This document shows positions 27,593 through 34,942 of a stretch of 64,000 nt of DNA, piece after piece (the stretch's first letter is position 1; each line of letters starts with the position of its first letter). The stretch covers positions 3,414,501-3,478,500 of the forward strand of contig NZ_MDGR01000007.1 in NCBI RefSeq assembly GCF_002742335.1, written 5' to 3'. Below the pieces are notes generated by a model. The model was given only the letters and a program-made list of their open reading frames with translations. It had not been told where the DNA came from and made no database searches. The position numbers were made by a program, and so were the translations under genes. The DNA comes from Reichenbachiella sp. 5M10 (GTDB lineage Bacteria; Bacteroidota; Bacteroidia; Cytophagales; Cyclobacteriaceae).

Positions 27593-28783
27593 ATGCTGCC
27601 AATCAAAACATTTCTGACACTTACTTTCATCCTCCTTTCGCTCGCATCTACTCTCGCACAACCTGTGACACTCTCTGACGAAGCGGAGATCATCGTCATG
27701 ACCATGAGCCCTGGACAGGAAGAATTGTATTCGGCCTTTGGGCACAGTGCCCTCCGTGTGCGAGATGACCTCAATGGCCTAGACATCGTATTCAACTACG
27801 GCATATTCGACTTTGACCAGCCCAATTTCTACCTCAACTTCACCAAAGGAAAACTACTCTACAAGCTCGGCACTGCACATTACTCGCGTTTTCTGCGCTA
27901 CTACATGAGTATCAACCGTACCATCACCGAGCAAACACTCAATCTCAACCCTACAGAAAAACAGGAGATCTTCAACTTCCTAACGGAAAATGCCAAACCC
28001 GAAAATGCAGACTACTACTACAACTACTGCTACAACAACTGCGCGACCAAAATCAGAGATGTCATCGAGCAATCCCTAGACGGCCGCATCACCTTCAACT
28101 ACAACTACTCCAACGACTCGCTGAGCTACAGAGGACTAATGGACAAATACCTCCATCAGCAACCTTGGGGAGACCTAGGAATTGACTTTTGTCTAGGGTC
28201 CGAAATCGACCAACTCGCAGACGGCCCAGCCTATATGTACATGCCCGAATACCTCGAAATCGCCCTAGATGGAGCCAAGCTATACACTGACAGTAGCACA
28301 GTACCACTAATCAAAAACAAAAAAATCATACATAAAGCGACGGATCAACCCAATATGGCCAGTCCCATCAGACCGTTTCATATTTTCATCTTGCTGTTCT
28401 TTTTAGTTGGTATCATCACACACCGCAGCATCAAATACCAGGTCAGCTACCGTTTTATTGACGGGATACTCTTTGGAGTGACTGGCTTCTTGGGCTTCAC
28501 GCTACTCCTACTTTGGTTTGGCACAGACCACTTGTCACAGTACAACTACAACCTCATTTGGTGCAATCCGCTTAATCTACTTGCCTTCATTCTCCTGCTA
28601 CGCAGAAAAAAACAGTCATGGCTCAGGTACTACTTCAACTTCTACGGGATTGCCTTGATCGCCCTCATCGCCTTCAACGCCATTCTACCCCAACAACTCC
28701 ACGAAGCATTCGTTCCCTTGGTTTTGGGTCTCATGATACGCAGTTTCTACTTGGGCTATTGGCTCAAAGGAGAGAAAAAATAA
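27593..28783 (+). CDS. DUF4105 / Lnb-like membrane protein
   Basis: 396 residues: signal peptide (residues 1-22, ending TLAQ), a periplasmic DUF4105 domain (about 25-210) and five membrane helices in the C-terminal part (from about residue 260). The domain shows GQEELYSAFGHSALRV and YNYCYNNCATKIRD, whose His and Cys are likely catalytic. DUF4105 proteins have been identified as Lnb, the lipoprotein N-acyltransferase of Bacteroidota, which adds the third acyl chain to lipoproteins (established for Bacteroides; transferred here by inference). The lipoprotein at 18397 shows that the host makes such substrates. Confidence 0.8.
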   Translation: MLPIKTFLTLTFILLSLASTLAQPVTLSDEAEIIVMTMSPGQEELYSAFGHSALRVRDDLNGLDIVFNYGIFDFDQPNFYLNFTKGKLLYKLGTAHYSRFLRYYMSINRTITEQTLNLNPTEKQEIFNFLTENAKPENADYYYNYCYNNCATKIRDVIEQSLDGRITFNYNYSNDSLSYRGLMDKYLHQQPWGDLGIDFCLGSEIDQLADGPAYMYMPEYLEIALDGAKLYTDSSTVPLIKNKKIIHKATDQPNMASPIRPFHIFILLFFLVGIITHRSIKYQVSYRFIDGILFGVTGFLGFTLLLLWFGTDHLSQYNYNLIWCNPLNLLAFILLLRRKKQSWLRYYFNFYGIALIALIAFNAILPQQLHEAFVPLVLGLMIRSFYLGYWLKGEKK

Positions 28784-28903
28784 CCGCTAGCGCAAAAAAG
28801 ATCAGCTCTCAGACCTACTACTTTATTGGACTGGGGACGACAAAAAACACCCTCCACCCTCAAAAAACGCATACCTTCGATCAAAAAAATCAATCTTGAA
28901 AGA

Positions 28904-29152
28904 TTACTCAAAATTCACAACGTCCGCTAAACTACTAGAAGCAGAACACGGCTCAATTGGTGCAGACTCAAGGACCGAATAGTCCATCAGCCTGTCCACA
29001 AATGGCACAGTGCCATCGCCGAGCTTCGCGATGGTCTTGCGCTGCTCCGAAGTGAGTGCCAGTACATAGGGTGACAAAGTGGTTTGAATGGTAGTGCGGG
29101 CGTCCTTCACCGTCTGAATATCCGCTGCAAAATATGTAATGCTCAAATTCAC
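28904..29152 (-). pseudogene. small hypothetical protein, probably truncated
   Basis: An 82-codon frame from GTG 29152. Residues about 30-60 (SPYVLALTSEQRKTIAKLGDGTVPFVDRLMDY) resemble the middle of a conserved Bacteroidota family of short hypothetical proteins in which a similar LTxEERxxxxKxGDKxxxFV pattern is followed by a longer C-terminus. Here the frame ends soon after in a Ser-rich tail, so it is probably a 3'-truncated remnant. It lies at the edge of the accessory island. Family identity is from memory and uncertain. Confidence 0.35.
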
Positions 29153-29267
29153 CTTTACTCAATAACCATAGATCATATCGAACGCAAAGAAGACGGTGGA
29201 CTGGGTAACTTTGGTAATGCTTAATTAGCTCACCCTATTGTAATAGTTCTGTCAAGAATTAAATATG

Positions 29268-29338
29268 CCTAATCGAGTAGACGGCCGTGAGCCATAAGCC
29301 CACGATGCGCCTCTTACACCACCCAGCGTACGTTACCA
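29268..29338 (-). mobile_element. possible 3' end of a group II intron (remnant)
   Basis: Read leftward, the segment starts with GTACG...GGTGGTGTAAGAGG, then a stem-loop GTGGGC/GCTCAC with a TTAT-type loop, then ends in CTACTCGAT. A bulge-ready A lies seven bases before the end. This matches the look of domain V 3' strand plus domain VI in bacterial group II introns. No reverse transcriptase or rest of the intron is present. Assignment by eye, from memory. Confidence 0.4.
29270..29301. repeat. 32-bp direct repeat, copy 1
   Basis: Identical over 32 bp to 29955-29986; both copies contain the words TCGAGTAGACGGCCGTGAGC. Together they flank the ParDE module. Confidence 0.95.
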
Positions 29339-29377
29339 ATAATTACTGAATACTAAATATAGGCCCTTAATTTTTAG

Positions 29378-29407
29378 TACATTTGGTGTAAAAACGCACC
29401 AAATGTA
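29378..29407 (+). promoter_or_regulatory. palindromic operator over the parDE promoter
   Basis: A perfect 11-bp inverted repeat (TACATTTGGTG at 29378-29388, CACCAAATGTA at 29397-29407, 8-nt spacer). Its left arm contains TACATTTG (29378-29385), a perfect -7 box, so a bound repressor would block the promoter. ParD-type RHH antitoxins bind such palindromes, which predicts autoregulation. The transcript would start near 29391, inside the operator. Confidence 0.75.
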
Positions 29408-29413
29408 GAAATC

Positions 29414-29644
29414 ATGGGACGACAAAGTATTTCATTTACTGAGCCAAACGACGAATGGATAAAGGCACAAGTTGAAAATCAGGAGTATTCAAGTAAAAGT
29501 GAACTTGTCAATGACTTAGTGAGACAAGCAAGAAATCAACAACGAGAGATTAACTATATACGGTTAAAGCTTGAAAAAGCAGAAAATTCAGGTTTCACTA
29601 ATGATTCTAAAAGTGATATACTACGACAAGCAAAGTCGAAATAA
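29414..29644 (+). CDS. parD: ParD-family antitoxin
   Basis: 76 residues. The N-terminal ribbon-helix-helix region has the RHH pattern (GRQSISFTEPNDEWIKAQV, then YSSKSELVNDLVRQA), where the first strand enters the major groove of the operator. The Lys/Glu-rich C-terminus would wrap the toxin. It lies 7 bp behind the palindromic operator and overlaps the toxin gene by one base (TAATG). The module is AT-rich compared with its neighbours, which fits horizontal transfer. Confidence 0.88.
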   Translation: MGRQSISFTEPNDEWIKAQVENQEYSSKSELVNDLVRQARNQQREINYIRLKLEKAENSGFTNDSKSDILRQAKSK

Positions 29645-29937
29645 TGGCAGAATACCGAATTAGTGAAGTCGCCAAAGAAGACCTTATCCGAATACATCAA
29701 TACGGAACTAAGCAATTTGGAGAAGTACAAGCTGACAAGTATTTCAACACTTTCTTTGAGAAATTTGAACTAATCGCAAATCAACCATATTCATTTGAAT
29801 CAGCAGAATTCATCAAGGTTGGCTATAGAAAATGTGTATGTGGTATCGACACTATATTCTACCGAATCATGGACAATGTTGTTGAAATCATGACAATTAT
29901 TGGCCGACAAGACCGAGTTGAAAACCTAAACAGATAG
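29644..29937 (+). CDS. parE: ParE/RelE-family toxin
   Basis: 97 residues with the ParE/RelE fold pattern: helical N-terminus (VAKEDLIRIHQYGTKQFGEVQADKYF), then strands RKCVCGIDTIFYRIMDNVVEIMTIIGRQD. The conserved Arg/Tyr and the final GRQD-type strand are typical of ParE, which poisons DNA gyrase; RelE-like ribonuclease activity cannot be excluded. It overlaps the antitoxin gene by one base. The frame is intact, so the module is likely functional. Confidence 0.88.
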   Translation: MAEYRISEVAKEDLIRIHQYGTKQFGEVQADKYFNTFFEKFELIANQPYSFESAEFIKVGYRKCVCGIDTIFYRIMDNVVEIMTIIGRQDRVENLNR

Positions 29938-29954
29938 AAGGATTAAAATATTGG

Positions 29955-29986
29955 TAATCGAGTAGACGGCCGTGAGCCATAAGCCC
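29955..29986. repeat. 32-bp direct repeat, copy 2
   Basis: Second perfect copy of the repeat at 29270-29301, starting 17 bp after the toxin stop. Read leftward it ends in the same CTACTCGAT word, but the domain V-like part seen beside copy 1 is absent here. Confidence 0.95.
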
Positions 29987-29990
29987 CGCT

Positions 29991-30024
29991 CTTTCAAGTC
30001 TTAGAGTGAAGTGAGACTTGAAAG
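29991..30024. repeat. REP-like hairpin
   Basis: Perfect 11-bp stem (CTTTCAAGTCT at 29991-30001, AGACTTGAAAG at 30014-30024) with a 12-nt loop. A related short inverted word AGACAAGTCT follows at 30035-30044. Such hairpins resemble REP sequences moved by RAYT-type transposases; no transposase gene is present. A terminator for parDE is an alternative, but no T-run follows. Confidence 0.55.
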
Positions 30025-30193
30025 TCTCTACGTAAGACAAGTCTTCAGGCTTGTATCATCATGGCTCAATGTATTAGCTCACCCCTACAACCTCTATATC
30101 CAGTTCCTCTTCAGCAGGCATTGCACAGACTCATTTGAGTTCGTCATTTACACCTTATTTAACTCTTGGCATGAGGTTTCGTGTATTTGCTTT

Positions 30194-30362
30194 ATGGTTA
30201 CAGTAATAAAAAAAGGAACCTCGATACAAGAACATCCACACAAGTTGAACGAAGTTGTATCCAAAGAAAACAAAGGCATTTCTACTTCGAAACACAGCGG
30301 AATCTCTAAAGAAAATAGTCCCTATTCGCTTTCAGTCTAACTTAAGAGATGATTGGAAATAG
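30194..30362 (+). pseudogene. frameshifted antitoxin of a PIN-domain module
   Basis: From ATG 30194 the frame reads a Lys-rich start with VIKKGTSIQEHPHKL, as in the small antitoxins that precede PIN toxins in Bacteroidota. It then ends early at 30340. In the +1 frame from 30306 the expected C-terminus appears: LKKIVPIRFQSNLRDDWK and stop TAG 30360-30362, which overlaps the toxin ATG by 14 bp. This matches the family ending LRDEW. A single-base change near 30300-30306 therefore broke the gene. Confidence 0.6.
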
Positions 30363-30540
30363 GCTTTTTGTCGATACCAACATTCTAAGCTATCTGCTAA
30401 ACGGCGACCTTGATATAACACAAATTCTAAATGGTAAGCAATTAGTAATATCAGAAATCACCGAATTAGAATTACTAGCAGTACCTAACCTATCCACAGT
30501 GGTCACGAAAGAAAAAACCACAACACGAACAAACCAGTAA
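30349..30540 (+). pseudogene. truncated PIN-domain (VapC-like) toxin
   Basis: The frame starts with the PIN signature RLFVDTNILSYLLNGD (first catalytic Asp) and continues to SEITELELLAVPNLS, but similarity stops near 30500, about residue 50 of an expected 130. The later acidic residues of the nuclease site are missing. The remaining codons run into the convergent gene at 30503. Deletion of the 3' two thirds is the simplest reading. It pairs with the frameshifted antitoxin just upstream. Confidence 0.75.
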
Positions 30541-30787
30541 TCAATAGCGTCAAAAGCATGGCTTTGATTTTTCGCTTGACTTCTCTTTTGCGACGAGCGG
30601 CGAGTTTGACATGGAGCTCAGCCAAATACTCAGGCGTTGCTTCTTTGAATATCCTTGGTTTCCGAGAAATGATATAATCTGATATGTACGACTTATCAAA
30701 ATTTTGATAAGACCCCTTATCCCTCAACAACGATCGATTATTTTTCGACGTTGTAATCATATCCTTTGTAAACCCGAAACCAGCCAT
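30503..30787 (-). CDS. small protein with C-terminal membrane anchor
   Basis: 94 residues. A charged, Lys/Arg-rich body (about 1-72; RKPRIFKEATPEYLAELHVKLAARRKREVKRKIKA) is followed by one membrane helix (about 73-93; LLTLLITGLFVLWFF) at the very end, so it should sit in the inner membrane with its N-terminus in the cytoplasm. It resembles short conserved hypothetical proteins of Cytophagales. No motif suggests an activity. Its 3' end touches the truncated PIN toxin. Confidence 0.6.
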   Translation of the reverse strand: MAGFGFTKDMITTSKNNRSLLRDKGSYQNFDKSYISDYIISRKPRIFKEATPEYLAELHVKLAARRKREVKRKIKAMLLTLLITGLFVLWFFLS

Positions 30788-30867
30788 TGATGTTGTCTAT
30801 TGTCTCTTGAATATAGTCAATACTTATCAATGCCCCTCAATGTTTGAGAGGCATCTAACAATCACCC

Positions 30868-31686
30868 TCAATAACTCTCCTTTTCATTGGGGAAACTCTT
30901 GGCTTTGACGTCTTTGATATAGTTTTCGGTGGCTTCACGCATGGCTTTGCTGATGTCAGCATACTGGCGCAGAAACCTTGGCTGAAACTCCTGTGTGATC
31001 CCTAGCATGTCGTGCACGACCAGTACCTGCCCGTCTACATCAGGCCCAGCACCTATCCCTATGATCGGAATGGACACTGTCTCTGCTACTCGCTTGGCCA
31101 GTTTGCTCGGTATTTTCTCTAAAACGATCGCATAGCATCCACATTCTTCAAGTACCTTGGCATCTGAGATCAGCTTCTCAGCCTCCTCTTCCTCCTTGGC
31201 TCTCACACTATAGGTCCCGAACTTGTAAATCGACTGTGGTGTCAGTCCCAAGTGTCCCATCACAGGCACACCTGCTGTCAATACACGCTCAATACTCTCT
31301 CGTACCTCCGCTCCTCCTTCGAGCTTGACACTATGTGCACCAGATTCTTTCATGATACGAATCGCTGATTCGAGTGCCTGACGGGAGTTGCCCTGGTAAC
31401 TACCGAATGGCAAATCCACCACCACAAAGGCCCTATTGATGGCCCTAACGACTCCCTGCGCATGATAGATCATCTGATCCAGCGTGATCGGCAGGGTAGT
31501 TTCGTTACCCGCCATGACATTAGACGCTGAGTCCCCGACGAGCAGTACATCGATCCCTGCTTGATCTAGGATCCGCGCCATCGAAAAATCATAGGCCGTA
31601 AGCATGGAGATTTTCTCTCCACGATTTTTCATTTCTTGCAATTGATGCGTCGTGACGCGCTTGATATCAGGGTTGTATACAGACAT
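30868..31686 (-). CDS. panB: 3-methyl-2-oxobutanoate hydroxymethyltransferase
   Basis: 272 residues, full length. PanB transfers a hydroxymethyl group from methylene-tetrahydrofolate to alpha-ketoisovalerate, the first step of pantothenate (coenzyme A) synthesis. Family hallmarks are seen in order: [35 protein letters not shown] (metal-binding Asp), [23 protein letters not shown], and [20 protein letters not shown]. The gene stands alone; panC and panD are not in the window. A short imperfect hairpin near 30824-30847 may serve as its terminator. Confidence 0.97.
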   Translation of the reverse strand: MSVYNPDIKRVTTHQLQEMKNRGEKISMLTAYDFSMARILDQAGIDVLLVGDSASNVMAGNETTLPITLDQMIYHAQGVVRAINRAFVVVDLPFGSYQGNSRQALESAIRIMKESGAHSVKLEGGAEVRESIERVLTAGVPVMGHLGLTPQSIYKFGTYSVRAKEEEEAEKLISDAKVLEECGCYAIVLEKIPSKLAKRVAETVSIPIIGIGAGPDVDGQVLVVHDMLGITQEFQPRFLRQYADISKAMREATENYIKDVKAKSFPNEKESY

Positions 31687-31811
31687 GGCCGTTGTTCAAT
31701 GTTTAAAAGTCGTAAAGTTGAAAGTTTATTTGATACCGAACAAATAAAAGGTTAAAACCAGATTACACAATCCGGTCTCTTTGCCATCCTCACACGTTCA
31801 AATTACGTGTA

Positions 31812-32369
31812 TCAAGCCTTCCATTTGATCCCACAGCCTATGCTCGGATGCTGTTCTCTATCGACAGGGAGATTTTTGACCAAACCATCCAACGCCATCC
31901 GAAGCTCCTCACCTGTTACGACTTGTCCATTGCCTGGTGTCGAAGAGTCCATTCTACCACGGTAGACACACTTGTCTTGTCCATCAAAGACGAAAAAGTC
32001 AGGTGTACAAGCGGCTTGATATGCCTTCGCGACCTCCTGAGACTCATCATAAAGGTAGGGGAAATCAAAATTATATTTCCGGGCATGCTCCGTCATCTTG
32101 CCTGGCGCATCTTCTGGATAATTGACCACATCATTGGCGCTGATTGCCACGAAGGACAGCCCTTGCTCGCCATATTCCTTGGCCATCCGAACGATTTCTT
32201 CCTGCACATGTATCACATAGGGGCAGTGATTGCAGATGAACATCACCACCGTTCCTTTGTCAGACTTGATAGCATCAAAAGAAAGCTCCTTTCCAGATAC
32301 GGTATCGGGTAGGTTAAACTTGGGAGCGACAGTGCCTAGCGGCATCATATTGGATTCGGTTCTGGCCAT
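31812..32369 (-). CDS. thioredoxin-like (AhpC/TSA-type) protein
   Basis: 185 residues without a signal peptide. A thioredoxin fold with AhpC/TSA-like start (LGTVAPKFNLPD) and a CNHCPYV active-site region, in which the CxxC pair (residues about 47-50) is intact. The second part contains VVNYPEDAPGKMTEHA and the cis-Pro loop TPDFFVFD. Such cytoplasmic proteins are annotated as thioredoxin family redoxins; a peroxidase or disulfide reductase activity is possible. It is downstream of the SUF terminator, so it is transcribed separately. Role unknown. Confidence 0.85.
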   Translation of the reverse strand: MARTESNMMPLGTVAPKFNLPDTVSGKELSFDAIKSDKGTVVMFICNHCPYVIHVQEEIVRMAKEYGEQGLSFVAISANDVVNYPEDAPGKMTEHARKYNFDFPYLYDESQEVAKAYQAACTPDFFVFDGQDKCVYRGRMDSSTPGNGQVVTGEELRMALDGLVKNLPVDREQHPSIGCGIKWKA

Positions 32370-32411
32370 GGTTTTGGGGTTAATAATTAGAACTCAAAAT
32401 GGAGTAAAACA

Positions 32412-32451
32412 AAAATAGACATCAGATACTCGATTCTCTAATGTCTATTTT
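32412..32451 (-). terminator. terminator of the SUF/bacilliredoxin operon
   Basis: Perfect 11-bp stem (32412-32422, 32441-32451); read leftward it is followed by a T-run interrupted once by G. It lies 20 bp after the stop of the bacilliredoxin gene, the last gene of the operon. Confidence 0.75.
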
Positions 32452-32470
32452 CTAATATGTTAAGACTGGC

Positions 32471-32914
32471 TTAGCAGTACTCGTCAAATACACTCACCAA
32501 GTGGTCAGCGATCATCTCAGCGCTACGTCCTTCGATGTGATGTCTCTCTACAAAGTGCACCAACTCACCGTCCTTGAACAGCGCGATCGATGGAGACGAT
32601 GGAGGATAAGGCAACGTAAACTCTCTCGCCTTCTGCACCGCGTCAGCATCTACTCCTGCAAATACAGTTGTCAAATGTGAGGGTTTTTTAGCACCATTGG
32701 CGACAGCCATTTTCACACCGGGTCTAGCAGCACCTGCTGCACAGCCACATACCGAGTTGACTACCAAAAGGGTCGTACCACTATGGTCTGTCAAGTGCTC
32801 AGTCACAGCATCTGCTGTTTTCAATTCTTCAAATCCCGCAGAGGTCAAATCTGCTCTCATTGGGGCTACTAATTCTTCTGGATACATTTCTTTATTATTT
32901 AATTTCCCTATCAA
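32471..32914 (-). CDS. bacilliredoxin (BrxA/BrxB family)
   Basis: 147 residues with the CGC active-site motif in VVNSVCGCAAGAARPG (about 54-56), typical of BrxA/BrxB (YphP/YqiW). The remainder shows a thioredoxin-like fold (TVFAGVDADAVQKA, PSIALFKDGELVHFVERH). In Firmicutes these reduce mixed disulfides with bacillithiol; some Bacteroidota also make that thiol. Here the gene lies 47 bp after the DUF59 gene, at the end of the SUF run, and may protect or reduce Fe-S assembly thiols (inference). Confidence 0.9.
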   Translation of the reverse strand: MIGKLNNKEMYPEELVAPMRADLTSAGFEELKTADAVTEHLTDHSGTTLLVVNSVCGCAAGAARPGVKMAVANGAKKPSHLTTVFAGVDADAVQKAREFTLPYPPSSPSIALFKDGELVHFVERHHIEGRSAEMIADHLVSVFDEYC

Positions 32915-32961
32915 ACGATCACTGACTAAATCCTATCTGCAATCGCCTGACTAATTCCTTA

Positions 32962-33267
32962 TTACATAAACCCGAGTTCCAACTTGGCTGCCTCGGACAT
33001 CATATCAGTCTCGTATGGAGGATCAAAAGTCACTTCCACATTGACCTCCCCTACTCCTTCGATTTCTTGAATTCTCTGCTTCATTTCGTCCGGAATCGCT
33101 TCCGCAGACGGGCAAGCCGGAGAAGTCAGCGTCATCAACACATAGACACTATTGACCGGATGGATACTGATCTCATAGATCAATCCCAACTCGTAGACAT
33201 CCACAGGAATCTCTGGATCGTATACTTTTTTGATGGCCTCTACGACCTTTTCTTTCAAATCTTCCAT
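32962..33267 (-). CDS. MIP18/DUF59 Fe-S assembly protein
   Basis: 101 residues covering the whole DUF59/MIP18 domain: KKVYDPEIPVDVYELGLIY, then VLMTLTSPACPSAEAIPD with the conserved Cys, and VTFDPPYETDMM near the end. Proteins of this type (SufT/PaaD-like) assist Fe-S cluster maturation. Only 1 bp separates it from sufE upstream, so it belongs to the SUF operon. Confidence 0.93.
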   Translation of the reverse strand: MEDLKEKVVEAIKKVYDPEIPVDVYELGLIYEISIHPVNSVYVLMTLTSPACPSAEAIPDEMKQRIQEIEGVGEVNVEVTFDPPYETDMMSEAAKLELGFM

Positions 33268-33268
33268 C

Positions 33269-33700
33269 TTAAGCTCCTATTTTAGATTTCAATGCCAATG
33301 CATAAATCTGCATCTGCTTAATCATGGCACCAAAGCCATTTGACCTTTGTGTACCGATAAACCTGTTCATCCCGATTCGCTCTTGAAAAAACAGATCTGC
33401 ACTCAATATATCGTCAGGCGTCTGCCCAGACAATATCTCCGTCAGCATACTCACCAGTCCTTTGGTGATGGCCGTATTGCTGTCCGCTTGATAGATTACT
33501 TTGTCCCCCTCTAGATGAGCATAGAGCCACACCTTTGACTGACAGCCCTTGACGATATTTTCGTCCGTCCTGTGCTCCTCTGGAAACTCCGGCAACTTCG
33601 CTCCCAACTCCATGATATAACCAATGGTCATTTCCATGTCGCCATCCAGCATCCCAAAATTCTCAATGATTGACTCTTGTACGGAATTGATTGTTGCCAT
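33269..33700 (-). CDS. sufE: SufE sulfur-transfer protein
   Basis: 143 residues. SufE takes the persulfide sulfur from SufS through its Cys, here in NIVKGCQSKVWL (about residue 51), and passes it to the SufBCD scaffold. The rest is conserved as expected (AITKGLVSMLTEILSGQTPDDIL, RSNGFGAMIKQM). The start lies right after the sufS stop (33702). Confidence 0.95.
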   Translation of the reverse strand: MATINSVQESIIENFGMLDGDMEMTIGYIMELGAKLPEFPEEHRTDENIVKGCQSKVWLYAHLEGDKVIYQADSNTAITKGLVSMLTEILSGQTPDDILSADLFFQERIGMNRFIGTQRSNGFGAMIKQMQIYALALKSKIGA

Positions 33701-33701
33701 A

Positions 33702-34934
33702 TTATTTTTTGAACATTTTAATGGAAGACTTCAGCGCCTCCACAAAATATTTGATTTCTTCTTTGGTATTATAAACAGAAAAAGACGCCCTGACAGTTCC
33801 CTCGATGTTGAATATCTCCATGAGCGGCTGTGCACAGTGGTGCCCCGTCCGAACAGCGATTCCTTTAGCGTCCAGTATCTGACCGAGATCAAATGGATGC
33901 ACTCCATCGATCAAAAACGACACCACGCTTGCCTTTTGATCCGCCGTACCGATAGGCCGAAAGCCTTCTACATCCGCCAGCAGCTCGTTGGCATACTCCA
34001 GCAACTCGTGCTCGTACGCCGAGATGTTCTCCAACCCGATCTCATTGACATAGTCCAGTGCCGCTTTGAATGCAATCACCTCACCTATGTTGGGCGTCCC
34101 TGCCTCAAATTTGTACGGGATGTCGTTATAGGTTGTCCCTGAGAAACTCACATCTTTGATCATTTCCCCTCCCCCTTGGTAAGGCGGCATAGCCTCTAGC
34201 AGGGCGCGCTTACCGTACAAGGCACCTACACCTGTAGGGCCGTACACTTTGTGTGCTGAGAAGGCCAAAAAGTCACAACCCATCGCTTGCACATCTACTC
34301 TAGCATGAGGAGTCGCTTGCGCCGCATCGATCAGCACTTTGGCTCCCACTGCATGCGCCTTGTCGATGATCTCCTGCACGGGGTTGATCGTACCGAGTGC
34401 ATTGGAGATATAGTTGACTGAGACGAGTTTCGTCCTTTCGGACAAAAGCTTGTTATACTCTGCCAAGATCAATTCGCCTTTCTCATTGACGGGAATGACC
34501 TTGAGTACACATTTCTTCTCTTCACAGAGAATCTGCCACGGCACGATGTTGGAGTGATGCTCCAGCGCCGAGATGATGATTTCATCTCCCTCACCAATGA
34601 ACTTTCGTCCAAAAGTCGCCGCGACCAAGTTGATTCCCTCCGTCGTGCCTTTGGTGAAGATAATCTCCTCTGCCTCCGCAGCATTCAGAAACTTCGCCAC
34701 CGTCTTTCGCGTGTTTTCAAAAGCCGTCGTAGACCGCTCCGCCAAAGTATGAATCCCTCGGTGGATGTTGGCATTATCGGTATTGTAGTAGTGGGTCAAC
34801 GCATCGATCACACACTGAGGCTTCTGCGAGGTAGCCGCATTGTCAAAATACACCAATGGTTTCCCGTTAACCTCCTGATGGAGGATCGGGAAATCCTTTC
34901 TTATTTTTTCAATATTCAATTGTGTCTCGACCAT
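33702..34934 (-). CDS. sufS: SufS cysteine desulfurase
   Basis: The frame opens at 34997 inside sufD, but ATG 34934 (MVETQLNIEKIRKDFPIL) gives the normal N-terminus and 410 residues. It is a PLP enzyme of the class V aminotransferase fold: the PLP lysine is in AFSAHKVYGPTG and the catalytic Cys is in RTGHHCAQPLM. It releases sulfur from L-cysteine as a persulfide. It starts 8 bp after the sufD stop. Confidence 0.96.
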   Translation of the reverse strand: MVETQLNIEKIRKDFPILHQEVNGKPLVYFDNAATSQKPQCVIDALTHYYNTDNANIHRGIHTLAERSTTAFENTRKTVAKFLNAAEAEEIIFTKGTTEGINLVAATFGRKFIGEGDEIIISALEHHSNIVPWQILCEEKKCVLKVIPVNEKGELILAEYNKLLSERTKLVSVNYISNALGTINPVQEIIDKAHAVGAKVLIDAAQATPHARVDVQAMGCDFLAFSAHKVYGPTGVGALYGKRALLEAMPPYQGGGEMIKDVSFSGTTYNDIPYKFEAGTPNIGEVIAFKAALDYVNEIGLENISAYEHELLEYANELLADVEGFRPIGTADQKASVVSFLIDGVHPFDLGQILDAKGIAVRTGHHCAQPLMEIFNIEGTVRASFSVYNTKEEIKYFVEALKSSIKMFKK

Positions 34935-34942
34935 TGTATTGT

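Noticed and set aside
30011-30193. extended start of the PIN antitoxin frame
   Set aside because: The upstream residues are not like the family; the ATG at 30194 begins the recognisable antitoxin.
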